Source: Larkinella soli (lineage in GTDB: Bacteria > Bacteroidota > Bacteroidia > Cytophagales > Spirosomataceae). From it: a stretch of DNA of 64,000 bases. Shown piece after piece: positions 1 to 9,888 of the stretch (its first letter is position 1; each line of letters opens with the position of its first letter). Where the stretch lies: assembly GCF_003703975.1 (NCBI RefSeq), contig NZ_QTJY01000013.1:124001-188000 (forward strand). The letters run 5' to 3'. The translations under genes and the position numbers were made by a program. The notes under the pieces are model-generated. The model searched no databases. It saw only the letters and a list, made by a program, of their open reading frames with translations, and was not told the DNA's origin.

Positions 1-932
1 GCGATTGCCTCGAAGAAGTCATCCGGCTTTCCGACGGCTCCACGGACCTGCTCGTGGCGGCCGTGCCGTACCTGCGCGAAAGCGATCTCCGGCAGTCGAT
101 TTCCGGCCAGGCCTACGAAGAACGCATCGAAGCCCTGCGGATGGGCATTCGAAACCATTACGAACGCATCATCGACCACTGCCATACCGAATACCGGGAT
201 GTGCCGATCCTGGCGATGGGCCACCTGTACGTCAACGGAGCCACGATCTCGGAGAGCGAACGCGAGATCCATGCCGTGGGCGGGCAGGCCGCCTTTTCGT
301 CCGAGCATTTTCCGGCCGGGTTCGATTACGTGGCGCTGGGACATATTCACGTGCCGCAGCAGATCGGAATGGACGGAACCGTGCGTTACAGCGGCTCCCC
401 GATCCCGCTGAGCTTCGGCGAGCGCGACAACCGGCACCAGCTGCTGGAACTGACCGTGGAAAACGGCAAAATCCGGACCATCGACTCCATTCCGGTGCCC
501 CGCTTCCGGTCGCTTCGTCAGGTCGCCGGTACGCTCGACGCCGTTCGGGAAACGCTGGAAACGCTGGATGAAACCGACGCGCTGACCACCCTCGTCGAAG
601 TGCTGGTGGAAGAAGAAAACGAAAGCCTGAGCGTCCGGCAGCATTTCGAGCAGCTGCGTCGCGAATACGCCCGTGCTCCCTTCCAGATTGCCAAATCCCG
701 ACTGACCTTCCGCAACCGGCTCAAGGGACTGGAAGCCCTCTATGTAGCCGATACTCAGCTTCAGGATCTGACGTACCTCGACGTCTTTGCCCGGCGGCTG
801 GATGCCTCGCTGGTCGAGGGAGAGGAGCGGACGGTTCTGATGGAAACCTATAAACAACTGTATCGTCTGATTACGGAACAGGCGGCCCAACCCGTCGTAC
901 TGCATGAAAATCCGACAGATCCGCTTTCGTAA
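1..932 (+). CDS. sbcD: Exonuclease SbcD, C-terminal part (truncated by window edge)
   Basis: Nuclease subunit of the SbcCD (Mre11-Rad50 type) complex, which trims and opens DNA ends and hairpins. The reading frame is open from base 3 and the gene begins before the window; 309 residues are visible. The metallophosphoesterase fold is recognisable from the GHIH motif (in VALGHIHVPQQ), a late metal-binding motif of the Mre11/SbcD family, and from the MGHLYVNGA segment before it. After the nuclease core comes the usual C-terminal capping region. The stop codon overlaps the start of sbcC by 29 bases, so the two subunits are translationally linked. Identification rests on motif plus partner and is secure. 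Confidence 0.93.
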   Translation, partial: DCLEEVIRLSDGSTDLLVAAVPYLRESDLRQSISGQAYEERIEALRMGIRNHYERIIDHCHTEYRDVPILAMGHLYVNGATISESEREIHAVGGQAAFSSEHFPAGFDYVALGHIHVPQQIGMDGTVRYSGSPIPLSFGERDNRHQLLELTVENGKIRTIDSIPVPRFRSLRQVAGTLDAVRETLETLDETDALTTLVEVLVEEENESLSVRQHFEQLRREYARAPFQIAKSRLTFRNRLKGLEALYVADTQLQDLTYLDVFARRLDASLVEGEERTVLMETYKQLYRLITEQAAQPVVLHENPTDPLS

Positions 933-3900
933 CATCAACTCCTTTTACGGTGAACACCCACCGATCCGGTTCACCGATGGCCTGCTGAGCAGCACCGGTC
1001 TGTTCATTATCACCGGCCCGACCGGCGCCGGCAAATCCACCCTGCTGGACGTCATCACGCTGGCGCTGTTCAACCGGGTGCCGCGCATTTCGGGGGCGAT
1101 CTCTCTGACCAATATCGTCGAGGAAGGAATCATCGTCAACCAGAATGCCGCCCGGGAACCCGGTGCCGCGGCTTATGCGGAGGTCGAATACGAGGTCGGC
1201 GGACATTGTTACCGGTCGCGCTGGTCGATCAAGAAAAACCGCAACGGCAACTGGAACAACTATGAGATGGAAATCGCCCTCCTGCCCGAAGGCCAGGGCG
1301 AAGGGCTGCTTCTGCCGATCAGGGGATTGAGCGAGTTTCCGAAGAAGAACGAGGAACTGATCGGCCTGACCTACGACCAGTTCGTCCGTTCGATCGTACT
1401 GGCCCAGGGCGCGTTCGACCAGTTTCTGAAAGCCAGAGCCGCCGAGCGGAGCAAAATGCTCGAACGGATTACCGGCACGGAAATCTACCGGCAGCTGAGC
1501 CAGCGGGCGCACCTGGTCAACCGGTCGTTTGAAGAGCGGATTGCCGACAAACGGAAAGAAACCGGCCTGATCACCATTCTGACCGATGAAGAAGTCGAAT
1601 CGCTGAAGCAGCAGCAGGACGAAGTTAACCAGCGTCTGAAAGTACTCACGAAGGAGATCGAGTTTCTGACCGCCGAGGAAACGCAGCTTCGGAAAATGGC
1701 TGAAGCCGAAGAGCAACTCACCCTTCTTGCCGGACGCGAACAGACCCTGCAGCGAAAACAGGAGGAATTTGCTCCGGAAGCCGAACGGCTTGCCCGGCAC
1801 GAGCAGGTCGCCGACCTCGCCACCGACCTGTCCAATCTCGCGGCTCTCGAAAAAAACCGGGATCGTGAACAGCAGAATCAGAACAATGCCCGCCGGACGG
1901 TCGAGCGGCTGGAGCAGGACCTGGCCCAGCTGGTCGGGCAGGCCCGGCAACTCACCCACCGGCCGGCGCTGGACCGGCACGGTTTTCTCCAGGAAGTAGC
2001 CGCTTTTCAGTCGACCATTCAGGATCTGGTTCAGCAAATCAAAGCGGAAGGCGAAAAAGCGACTCAACCCATACAGAACATCAAAAGTACCCTGAGCCGG
2101 GCCACCGATCCCTGGTTCCGGACGCTCGATCCGAAGCAGATCGGGGAATCGGCCCGGCAGGTAACCGCCCGTCAGCAGGAAGTCGGGGTGACGCTGGTCC
2201 AGCTGGAGCAGGAATACCCGGCTTTGTCGCCGGAAACGATCGGGCGCGAAATCGATTTGCTGGTAGAGCAGGAAAGCAACCTGTCGGGGCTGCATGCCGC
2301 CCTGCAGGAACAGCAGAACCGCCTGGGCGACGGCATGAACCTGAACGGCCAGATCAACGAGTATGCCGACCAGATTCAGAAAGAGCAGCCGCAGCTGGAA
2401 CTTCTGGGAAGGGAACTAAAGGATCTGGAAGACCGGCGGGCGAGTATCGAGCAGCAAAAGATACGGCTCGCGCAGGAAGCCGATCTGGACGAACTACGAA
2501 AAGCCCTGAAGAGTGGGGAACCCTGTCCCCTCTGCGGTTCTCCTGACCACCCCTACGCCCAGCACTATGTCAATCAGGTCGGGCGGCTGGAACTGGACCT
2601 GCAACTGGTCCATGCTGAACTGAAAGCCAAAAAGGATCAATATGACGCCCTCCACAGCCGGCTGATTCAAACCGAATCGACCCGAACGGCCCTGGTCGAA
2701 CAGCGGGACCGGCTCCGAAAGCTCTATACCGAAAAACGGGTCCAGATTTCGGAGCAGCTGACCGCCCTGGCGCTGGATTCGTCGCTGACCCCCGAACAAC
2801 TGATCGATCAGCAGCAACTGATTCGAGTGAAACGCCAGGAGCTGAACACCCTGCACTCGCTCTGGGAACAGGACACCACCCTGCGACGGCTGGTCGACGA
2901 CTTCGGGACCATTCAGAAGAGTACGGCCGAGGTGCAGCGGCTGGAGCGGGAAAAAGCCGCCCTGTTCGATGGAGACGACATCCGGCCGGTCTGCGAAGCA
3001 CTCAACCGACGCTTCAATCAGCTGACGACCGATCTCGCCACGCAGACAAGCCTGCTCAATACCGCCCTTGGGGCTTCCCAGGACTATGACCGGCAATTGA
3101 CGGACCTGACCGAAGCGCTGCAGCCGATTTTGCGGGAACGCGGTCTGGCCGATATCGCTTCGGCCCGGGCGGGCCTGCTCGACAGCCCGGCCCTCCGACG
3201 GCTTCAGGACCGGAAAAATGAACTCGAGAAGGAACTGTTCGACGTTCAGCGAAAGCGCGGGGAAGAAACCGCCCGTCGACTGGAGGCTGTCCAAAACCGC
3301 AAAACCGACCTGCCGCCCGAAGAAATTGCCCGGCAACTGAAAGAACTGAAGCAGGAAGAACGACACAAGATCGAACGGCTGGGTTATTTCAAAAACCAGA
3401 TTGAAAACGACGGAAAGGAGCGTAAAAAACTCAAAAAAATCGGCGTGGAACTGGCAAAGCTGGAAACGGAAGCCCGCCCCTGGCGGGAACTGGACCGGCT
3501 GATCGGCAGCGCGAGAGGGGATGAATACAGTAAATTTGCCCAGGGACTGACCCTGATGCAGCTGATCGGTCTGGCGAACCGCCGGCTGAAAGACCTCTCT
3601 GACCGGTATCTGCTCCTCAAACCGCGCGACGGCCAGGACGAGCTGTACGTGCTGGACCTGTATCAGGGCAGTACGGAACGGTCGGTTTCCAGTCTTTCGG
3701 GGGGTGAAACATTTACGCTGAGCCTTGCCCTGGCGCTGGGCCTTTCCGATCTGGCGTCCCGTAACGTGCAGATCGACAGCCTGTTCATCGACGAAGGCTT
3801 CGGTACGCTCGACCCCGAATCGCTCGATACGGCCATTGCCATGCTCGAAAAGCTCCAGCACGACAGCAAAAAGACCATCGGCATCATTTCTCACCGCCAC

Positions 3901-3984
3901 GAGATCAAGGAGCGCATCAGCATCCAGATTCAGGTGGAGAAAGGCATGGACGGCAATAGTAAAATCCGGGTCGTCGACCTGTAG
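904..3984 (+). CDS. sbcC: Exonuclease SbcC, SMC/Rad50-like ATPase
   Basis: ATPase subunit of SbcCD (1026 aa). Walker A is GPTGAGKST at residues 38-46. A very long coiled-coil region, rich in Glu, Gln, Arg and Leu, occupies roughly residues 190-900. It is broken by the zinc hook CPLC (Cys541 and Cys544), which dimerises two molecules. The ABC signature SLSGGE lies at 930-935 and Walker B LFIDE at 960-964. Length and domain order are normal for the family. The start overlaps sbcD, and a strong hairpin at 4001-4027 ends the operon. Confidence 0.96.
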   Translation: MKIRQIRFRNINSFYGEHPPIRFTDGLLSSTGLFIITGPTGAGKSTLLDVITLALFNRVPRISGAISLTNIVEEGIIVNQNAAREPGAAAYAEVEYEVGGHCYRSRWSIKKNRNGNWNNYEMEIALLPEGQGEGLLLPIRGLSEFPKKNEELIGLTYDQFVRSIVLAQGAFDQFLKARAAERSKMLERITGTEIYRQLSQRAHLVNRSFEERIADKRKETGLITILTDEEVESLKQQQDEVNQRLKVLTKEIEFLTAEETQLRKMAEAEEQLTLLAGREQTLQRKQEEFAPEAERLARHEQVADLATDLSNLAALEKNRDREQQNQNNARRTVERLEQDLAQLVGQARQLTHRPALDRHGFLQEVAAFQSTIQDLVQQIKAEGEKATQPIQNIKSTLSRATDPWFRTLDPKQIGESARQVTARQQEVGVTLVQLEQEYPALSPETIGREIDLLVEQESNLSGLHAALQEQQNRLGDGMNLNGQINEYADQIQKEQPQLELLGRELKDLEDRRASIEQQKIRLAQEADLDELRKALKSGEPCPLCGSPDHPYAQHYVNQVGRLELDLQLVHAELKAKKDQYDALHSRLIQTESTRTALVEQRDRLRKLYTEKRVQISEQLTALALDSSLTPEQLIDQQQLIRVKRQELNTLHSLWEQDTTLRRLVDDFGTIQKSTAEVQRLEREKAALFDGDDIRPVCEALNRRFNQLTTDLATQTSLLNTALGASQDYDRQLTDLTEALQPILRERGLADIASARAGLLDSPALRRLQDRKNELEKELFDVQRKRGEETARRLEAVQNRKTDLPPEEIARQLKELKQEERHKIERLGYFKNQIENDGKERKKLKKIGVELAKLETEARPWRELDRLIGSARGDEYSKFAQGLTLMQLIGLANRRLKDLSDRYLLLKPRDGQDELYVLDLYQGSTERSVSSLSGGETFTLSLALALGLSDLASRNVQIDSLFIDEGFGTLDPESLDTAIAMLEKLQHDSKKTIGIISHRHEIKERISIQIQVEKGMDGNSKIRVVDL

Positions 3985-4000
3985 GCGGTTAAAAAGCGAG

Positions 4001-4027
4001 AGCCCCGGTTTGTCTTAAACCGGGGCT
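4001..4027. terminator. Bidirectional terminator between sbcC and fabI
   Basis: An 11-bp perfect inverted repeat (4001-4011 and 4017-4027) with a 5-base loop lies between two convergent genes. On the minus strand it is followed by a run of T (complement of 3991-3995), so it suits fabI best; on the plus strand the T-run is weak. Confidence 0.8.
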
Positions 4028-4043
4028 TCTGCTTTGTAATGAT

Positions 4044-4886
4044 TTATGCGTTATGGTCTTCGTCGAGCTGGTGGGCCTGAATCAGGCGCTGGGCCAGGTC
4101 TTCCGAAACGCCCACCCGCGAGAAACCGCCGTCGTGGAAGAGGTTCTGCATGGTCACCATGCGGGTCAGGTCGCTGAACAGCGTGATAACGTAGTTGGCG
4201 CAGTCTTCCGCCGAAGCGTTGCCGAGCGGAGCCATAAGCTGAGCGTATTCATAGAACACATCGAACCCGCCGATGCCCGCCCCGGCCGTCGTCACCGTCG
4301 GTGATTGGGACACGGTATTGACCCGAACTTTCTTCAGTTTTCCGTAGCGGTAACCGTAGCCCCTGGCAATCGACTCCAGAACGGCTTTAGCGTCGGCCAT
4401 GTCCGTATAGAAGGCGAACGTCCGCTGGGCGGCAATGTAGCTCAGGGCCACGAAAGAGCCCCATTCGTTCATGGCATCCAGCTTTTCGGCCGTTTGCAGC
4501 ATCTTATGGAACGAAAGGGCCGACACGTCGAGGCTTTTCTGGTACCACTCGTAGTTCATATCGCCATAAGGCCGGTTCTTGCGGATGTTCGGACTCATGC
4601 CGATGGAGTGCAGCACGAAGTCGATCTTGCCGCCCAGAACGTCCATGGAACGGTTATACAGGTTTTCGATGTCTTCCACCACCGTGGCGTCGGCGGGAAT
4701 GATCTCAGCCTCGCACTGTTCGGCGAGCTGTTTGATGGCCCCCATCCGCATCGCGATCGGTGCGTTGGAGAGCGTGAAGGTGGCGCCTTCTTCCTTTGCT
4801 TTCAGTGCTACTTTCCAGGCAATGGACTTCTCGTCCAGTGCCCCGGTAATGATCCCGCGCTTTCCTTTCAGTAATCCGTAAGCCAT
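4044..4886 (-). CDS. fabI: Enoyl-[acyl-carrier-protein] reductase (NADH)
   Basis: Catalyses the last reductive step of each fatty-acid elongation cycle (trans-2-enoyl-ACP to acyl-ACP). The 280-residue protein has the SDR fold with the FabI-specific active site: Tyr150, Tyr160 and Lys167, in the same Y-x6-K spacing as E. coli Tyr156/Lys163. The N-terminal GIITGALDEKSIAW segment is the NAD-binding loop of the FabI family. It stands alone, convergent with sbcC, and a promoter-like TTG-N19-TTACTTTG lies about 60 bases upstream. Confidence 0.95.
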   Translation of the reverse strand: MAYGLLKGKRGIITGALDEKSIAWKVALKAKEEGATFTLSNAPIAMRMGAIKQLAEQCEAEIIPADATVVEDIENLYNRSMDVLGGKIDFVLHSIGMSPNIRKNRPYGDMNYEWYQKSLDVSALSFHKMLQTAEKLDAMNEWGSFVALSYIAAQRTFAFYTDMADAKAVLESIARGYGYRYGKLKKVRVNTVSQSPTVTTAGAGIGGFDVFYEYAQLMAPLGNASAEDCANYVITLFSDLTRMVTMQNLFHDGGFSRVGVSEDLAQRLIQAHQLDEDHNA

Positions 4887-4945
4887 TTCTTTAAGTTTAC
4901 AGTTTTTGCTTATAAAACGGCTGGGTTACCGTTTCGTAAGGCGGC

Positions 4946-4975
4946 CAAAGTAACTACTTTTTTTTGATAAGCCAA
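4946..4975 (-). promoter_or_regulatory. Putative fabI promoter
   Basis: On the minus strand TTG (4973-4975), 19 bases, then TTACTTTG (4946-4953), a 7 of 8 match to the Bacteroidota -7 consensus TAnnTTTG with ideal spacing to the -33 TTG. The inferred leader is about 55 bases. Confidence 0.5.
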
Positions 4976-4992
4976 TGCCTTTTCGCTCAGGT

Positions 4993-6369
4993 TCAGTACT
5001 CCCGGATGTCCATCCGAATACGCCAGTCTTTGGGCAGGTAGTTGTTGACCCGGCTTCCGATCCCTTTGAGCCAGCCCAGATTCAGCCCTTCGTAACGCGC
5101 CAGCAGCCAGCCCTTTACGGACGAATCCAGCACCAGGTTCTCCTTTTTGAAAAACCGCAGCGAATCCTCCCGGTTCAGATCGACGGCCGGGAGGTCTTCG
5201 GAAACGGCGGTGCTGAGGGCGAGCGCATGGGACGGTATGAAGTCGTTCCCTTTAAAAACGCCCATTTCCAGCCCGAAGCCCTTATTATATAAAGCCGCAT
5301 CCAGGATGCGCAGATCGGCCGAGAGGACCTCCGGCAGCGCAAATACCTCCAGGTTCGGTTTGATGTAAAAGGAAAAAGCGTCCGGCTGCCGCAGAAACGG
5401 CTTCACGGCCGGAATCTGCCGGGCCGGCAGCGGCTTCAGCGACCGGAAAGCCCGGGGAACGGGCGTCGGTGCCCCAGTCCGGTTCCTGTTTTTGAACAGG
5501 CTGAGAAAGAAGCCCTCTCCTTTCACCCGATGCGGGTAACACTGGTAGCCGGAAACGCCGTTGCGGCTTTTCTCAACCACGCCCCAGACGTCGGGAAATT
5601 CCAGCTTGATGCTTTCCAGCCCCTGCTGATGCAGCCAGTCGGCATTGTTCAGATTTTCTTCGTCGTTATACGTACAGGTGCTGAACACGAGCAGACCCCC
5701 CTCCTGAAGCAACGGGAGGGCCGCCGAGAGGATGCGCTGCTGGCGGCCGGCACACAGGGCGACGTTCTCTTCGGACCACTCCAGCGTTGCGTCGGGGTCT
5801 TTCCGAAAGAGCCCTTCCCCGGAACAGGGAGCGTCGACCAGGACGATGTCGAAAAAGCCGGCCAGGGCACCGAACTCCTCCGGATCATGGTGACTGACGG
5901 CCACGTTCGGGTAACCCCATTTCTCCATGTTCTCCCGCAGCACCGGCACCCGGCTACGGATCACCTCGTTGCAGACCAGGAGGCTGTCGTTTGTCAGCAG
6001 GGAGGCCAGCAGGGTACTTTTTCCGCCCGGCGCAGCACACAGGTCCAGCACCCTCAGTGGTCGATGAAGCCGGGCGGTTCGGCGCAGGGCGTCGGCCAGC
6101 AGCATGGAGGAAGCTTCCTGAACGTAATAGGCACCGGCCTGAAACAGAGGGTCCAGCGTGAAAACCGGCCGCTCGGGCAGGTAAAATCCTTCCGGACACC
6201 AGGCCACGGGTTCCGCGTCCTTCCTCTGCCAAACATTCTTCTGCGGATTGACCCGGATACTAACCGGAACAGGCTCGGTAAGGGCTGCGGTAAATACCGG
6301 GTATTCGGCACCCAGCTGAGCCTGCATCCGCTGCCTGAACGGAACCGGTAAAGTGGTGTTTATCATCAT
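4993..6369 (-). CDS. RsmB/RsmF-type rRNA (cytosine-C5) methyltransferase
   Basis: S-adenosylmethionine-dependent m5C methyltransferase of the NOL1/NOP2/Sun family, probably acting on 16S rRNA. The 458-residue protein has the SAM motif LDLCAAPGGKS (residues 108-118), the VDAPCSGEG motif with Cys182 (release cysteine) and FSTCTYN with nucleophile Cys232. A C-terminal extension of about 150 residues resembles the RNA-binding tail of RsmF (YebU), so RsmF is the likeliest orthologue; the exact target base cannot be read from sequence. A perfect -7 box touches the annotated ATG, so translation may begin at the second Met (6366). Confidence 0.88.
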   Translation of the reverse strand: MMINTTLPVPFRQRMQAQLGAEYPVFTAALTEPVPVSIRVNPQKNVWQRKDAEPVAWCPEGFYLPERPVFTLDPLFQAGAYYVQEASSMLLADALRRTARLHRPLRVLDLCAAPGGKSTLLASLLTNDSLLVCNEVIRSRVPVLRENMEKWGYPNVAVSHHDPEEFGALAGFFDIVLVDAPCSGEGLFRKDPDATLEWSEENVALCAGRQQRILSAALPLLQEGGLLVFSTCTYNDEENLNNADWLHQQGLESIKLEFPDVWGVVEKSRNGVSGYQCYPHRVKGEGFFLSLFKNRNRTGAPTPVPRAFRSLKPLPARQIPAVKPFLRQPDAFSFYIKPNLEVFALPEVLSADLRILDAALYNKGFGLEMGVFKGNDFIPSHALALSTAVSEDLPAVDLNREDSLRFFKKENLVLDSSVKGWLLARYEGLNLGWLKGIGSRVNNYLPKDWRIRMDIREY

Positions 6370-6370
6370 A

Positions 6371-6378
6371 CAAATATA
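6371..6378 (-). promoter_or_regulatory. -7 promoter element of the rRNA methyltransferase gene
   Basis: TATATTTG on the minus strand, a perfect TAnnTTTG match, ends one base before the first ATG and four bases before the second. No -33 TTG is seen at the right distance. If used, the mRNA would be leaderless or nearly so. Confidence 0.45.
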
Positions 6379-6644
6379 TAATTCTTCCCGTTTTTCACCG
6401 GAAGCAAGCCGTTCCTACGATAAGGTTTCACCGATCCTGAGAAAATTTTTTTCTAAAAAATTAACATCTTGTATATCAACATTTTACCTAATAAAAAACA
6501 ATCTTTTGGCTTAGTTGTTTTTACTTATTGAAGGATGTCACCAGAATAATATTTTGCATTAACAAATATTGACAAAACAAATTATTCTGATAACTTGACC
6601 GCCTGATTTTAGAGTACCAATTATCATTAACCTAAGCTAAAAAC

Positions 6645-9600
6645 ATGTTGAAACGTTTACTGATTGCCTTATTGTGCCTGTACGGTACGATAGGAGCTTC
6701 CTATGCCCAATCACGAACGATTTCGGGCAAAGTGACCTCGGGAGAAGACGGCTCTCCACTTCCCGGAGTCAACATTGTGGTGAAAGGCACATCGCGAGGA
6801 GCCACCACAAACTCAACCGGCGATTACACGATCAATGTCTCCGAAGACGCCGGAACGCTTACCTTCTCATTTATCGGATTTAAATCGACGGATGTTGCCA
6901 TCGGCAACCGCACGACCCTGGACGTCGTTCTCCAGCCGGATGCCTCGACTCTTCAGGAAGTGGTCGTGACGGCTTTAGGCATTTCGCGGGAGAAAAAAGC
7001 CCTGAACTATTCCGTTCAGGACATCAAGCAGGATAAGCTGAACATCGCCCGCGACCAGAACGTCGGCAACGCCCTTGCCGGTAAAATCGCCGGCGTGCAG
7101 GTGCTGGGGCAGTCGGCCGCCAAGTTCGGCAGTCCTAGCATCCGCATCCGGGGCGTCAACTCCCTGACGGGCGGAGATCCGCTCTATGTCGTGGACGGAA
7201 CACCGACGGACATCAGCCAGGTCAACATGGACGATGTGGAGACCCTGTCCGTCCTGAAAGGCCCTTCAGCGACGGCCCTGTACGGAAACCGGGCTTCGGC
7301 GGGGGTCATCGTCATCACGACGAAACGCGCCAAATCCGGCGAAACCCGACTCGACCTGAACCACAGCACGACGCTCGACATGGTGGGTATGCTGCCCGAA
7401 TATCAGAACGAATACGGGGGCGGTTACTCGCAGGAGTGGGCAACCTTTCAGTTCGACCCGAAAATCCACCCGGCAGCCTGGGCTTCCTTCAACGGGCAGA
7501 AGATCCTGGATTATTCGGCCGACGAAAGCTGGGGGCCGCGTCTGGACGGCTCTCCGCACCGCTCCGCCTTCTCCTGGCAGCAGGGCCCGGAGTTCGGCCA
7601 GCTGACGCCGTATTCCCCGCAGCCCAACAACGTTCGGGAATTTTTCGACAAACCGATCAGCCATAATACCAACATCGCCTTCTCGAAGGGTACGGAAAAC
7701 TTCCAGAGCCGGATTTCGTACACGCACATTATCAACAACGGGATCATCCCGAATTCATCGCAAACCCGGGATTACATCAGCGCCCGGAATACCATTCTGC
7801 TCGGAAAAGCGTTGACGGCCAACTTGAACGTCAACTACACGGCCATGCAGACGACCAACCTGCCGGCCGACCGCTACGGTTCTACGGGGGGTACGACGCC
7901 GACCAACAGCCCGCTGAGTATCTCCAACGCAACGCTGAACGGTTACAACCAGACCGTCGGTTCGTTCAACCAGTGGTTTCAGCGTCAGCTTCGCATGGAT
8001 GACCTCCGCAATTACAGGAACCCCGACGGAACCTTCCGCAGCTGGAACATCGGCAGCCCGATCGACCCGCGGCCAAAATACTGGGACAGCCCTTTTACGC
8101 AGGTTTATGAAAACACGAATACCAACCGCAGCGACCGGCTGTTCGGGGATTTCGGTCTGACCTATCAGTTCACTCCGTTCCTTAAGGCCTCGGCCACCGT
8201 GCGTCGTGACCAGAACTACTTCACGCAGGAAGGCCGCATTGCACAGGGAACGCTGAACGCCGGTGGTCAGGGTGCCTATTCGACCTTCACGGCCGGCGCA
8301 CGGGAGAACAACTACGAAGTGCTGGTCAACTACAACCAGGAACTCGCCGACTTCTCCCTGGTCGCAAACGCGGGCGGTAACATCCGTTACAACCGCATCG
8401 ACGGTCTGTTCCAGGCCACGGTAGGCGGTCTTTCGGCCCCGAACTTCTACAACATCGCGGCCTCGATCAACCGTCCGCTCGCCAACAACTACCTGTTCGA
8501 GCGTCAGGTGAACAGCTTGTTCGGAAACGTCAGCATCGGTTATAAGGACTTCGTTTTCGTAGAAGCTTCTCTGCGCAACGACTGGTCGTCGACGCTGCCC
8601 AAGGCCAACAACTCCTACCTGTACCCGGCGGTATCGGCCGGTCTGGTCTTCTCCGAGCTGATTCCGCAGAATACGATCCTGTCCTACGGAAAGATCCGCG
8701 CCGGTTATGCGCAGGTCGGAACGGATGTCGGGCCTTATCAGACGGCCCTGTCCTACAACTCCGGTACGGCTTACGGCAGCAACGCCACCCTGTCCCTGCC
8801 CACGACCCTGCCCAACTCGAACCTGCAGCCGGGCCTGTCGTCCTCGTATGAAGCCGGTATCGACCTGCGTTTCCTGGGGAACCGGCTCGGTCTGGAGTTC
8901 ACGGCGTACCGCAACGACAACAAGAACCAGATCATCCCGGTCCCGGTGACGCCGACCAGCGGGTATACGAACGCCGTCATTAACGCCGGTCTGATCCAGA
9001 CCAGCGGTCTGGAACTGCACATCTATGCCAACCCGGTCAAAACCACTTCCGGATTCAGCTGGGAGTTCGACATCAACGCCGACCGCAACCGCTCCAGGGT
9101 CGTCAAGCTAATCGATGGGTTGACCAACTATCAGATCGACGGTCCGCAGTGGCGCACGCTGACGCTGAATGCCCGCGAAGGCGAAGACTGGGGTCTGCTC
9201 GTCGGCCAGGGCATCAAGAAGCTGAACGGCCAGCCGGTGGTTTACAGCAGCGGCCCGAATGCCGGTCTGTACGTCAAGGAAGAAAACGTGCCGCTGGGCA
9301 CCGTTTTGCCGAAGTTCAAAGGCGGCTGGTTGAACACGCTGACCTACAGGAACCTGACGATGCGGATCAACACCGACTTCGTCGTCGGCGGGAAGTTCTT
9401 CTCGACCACCAAGATGTTCAATAACTACTCCGGGCTGGGTGCCGAAACGGCCGGTCTGAACGAACTGGGTAAACCGAAGCGGGATGATCCGGCCACCGGC
9501 GGTGGTATTCTGCTGCCGGGCGTCAACGAGGAAGGCCAGCCCAACACCACACGGGTCGATGCGCAGAATCTGTACGCAAACTGGCTCTTTGCCCTGAACG

Positions 9601-9848
9601 AGTACTGGATCTACGATAAGAGCTACGTGAAGCTGCGGGAAATTTCGCTGGGTTATACCCTGCCGAGAAACGTTCTGGGCCGCTGGGTCAAGTCGGCCAA
9701 CATTTCGTTCATCGCCCGTAACCCGCTGTTGATTTTCAGCAAGATCGGTGGTGGTATCGACATTTCGGAATCGGAGACGCTGTGGTATGAAGGCGGTCAG
9801 CTGCCGCCGGTGCGGTCGTTCGGTGTCAACCTGCGTCTTGGTTTCTAA
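6645..9848 (+). CDS. SusC/RagA-family TonB-dependent outer-membrane transporter
   Basis: A 1067-residue outer-membrane barrel importing an unknown nutrient with its SusD partner. A signal peptide (about residues 1-21, cleaved near SYA/QS) is followed by a CarboxypepD_reg-like beta domain (about 24-105, starting RTISGKVTSGEDGSPLPGVN). Next comes the TonB box region (LQEVVVTALG), the plug with the SusC-typical segments DPLYVVDGTP and GPSATALYGNRASAGVI, and a 22-strand-type barrel ending in Phe (NLRLGF). The start is the only ATG giving a full signal peptide. No glycanase, sensor or sigma/anti-sigma gene is adjacent, so the substrate cannot be inferred. Confidence 0.95.
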   Translation: MLKRLLIALLCLYGTIGASYAQSRTISGKVTSGEDGSPLPGVNIVVKGTSRGATTNSTGDYTINVSEDAGTLTFSFIGFKSTDVAIGNRTTLDVVLQPDASTLQEVVVTALGISREKKALNYSVQDIKQDKLNIARDQNVGNALAGKIAGVQVLGQSAAKFGSPSIRIRGVNSLTGGDPLYVVDGTPTDISQVNMDDVETLSVLKGPSATALYGNRASAGVIVITTKRAKSGETRLDLNHSTTLDMVGMLPEYQNEYGGGYSQEWATFQFDPKIHPAAWASFNGQKILDYSADESWGPRLDGSPHRSAFSWQQGPEFGQLTPYSPQPNNVREFFDKPISHNTNIAFSKGTENFQSRISYTHIINNGIIPNSSQTRDYISARNTILLGKALTANLNVNYTAMQTTNLPADRYGSTGGTTPTNSPLSISNATLNGYNQTVGSFNQWFQRQLRMDDLRNYRNPDGTFRSWNIGSPIDPRPKYWDSPFTQVYENTNTNRSDRLFGDFGLTYQFTPFLKASATVRRDQNYFTQEGRIAQGTLNAGGQGAYSTFTAGARENNYEVLVNYNQELADFSLVANAGGNIRYNRIDGLFQATVGGLSAPNFYNIAASINRPLANNYLFERQVNSLFGNVSIGYKDFVFVEASLRNDWSSTLPKANNSYLYPAVSAGLVFSELIPQNTILSYGKIRAGYAQVGTDVGPYQTALSYNSGTAYGSNATLSLPTTLPNSNLQPGLSSSYEAGIDLRFLGNRLGLEFTAYRNDNKNQIIPVPVTPTSGYTNAVINAGLIQTSGLELHIYANPVKTTSGFSWEFDINADRNRSRVVKLIDGLTNYQIDGPQWRTLTLNAREGEDWGLLVGQGIKKLNGQPVVYSSGPNAGLYVKEENVPLGTVLPKFKGGWLNTLTYRNLTMRINTDFVVGGKFFSTTKMFNNYSGLGAETAGLNELGKPKRDDPATGGGILLPGVNEEGQPNTTRVDAQNLYANWLFALNEYWIYDKSYVKLREISLGYTLPRNVLGRWVKSANISFIARNPLLIFSKIGGGIDISESETLWYEGGQLPPVRSFGVNLRLGF

Positions 9849-9888
9849 TTCCGCTTAATCCAAGTTAACACATTTCAAAACAGACATT

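Noticed and set aside
871-2295. Long antisense open frames opposite sbcC (also 2494-3900, minus)
   Set aside because: They lie wholly inside a well-supported gene and arise from its GC-rich codon pattern; their translations are low complexity (Arg, Gly, Phe, Gln rich) with no known domain.
6569-6598. TTG-N19-TAACTTGA as a susC promoter
   Set aside because: The -7 half matches only 6 of 8 positions in very AT-rich DNA; too weak to list as a feature.
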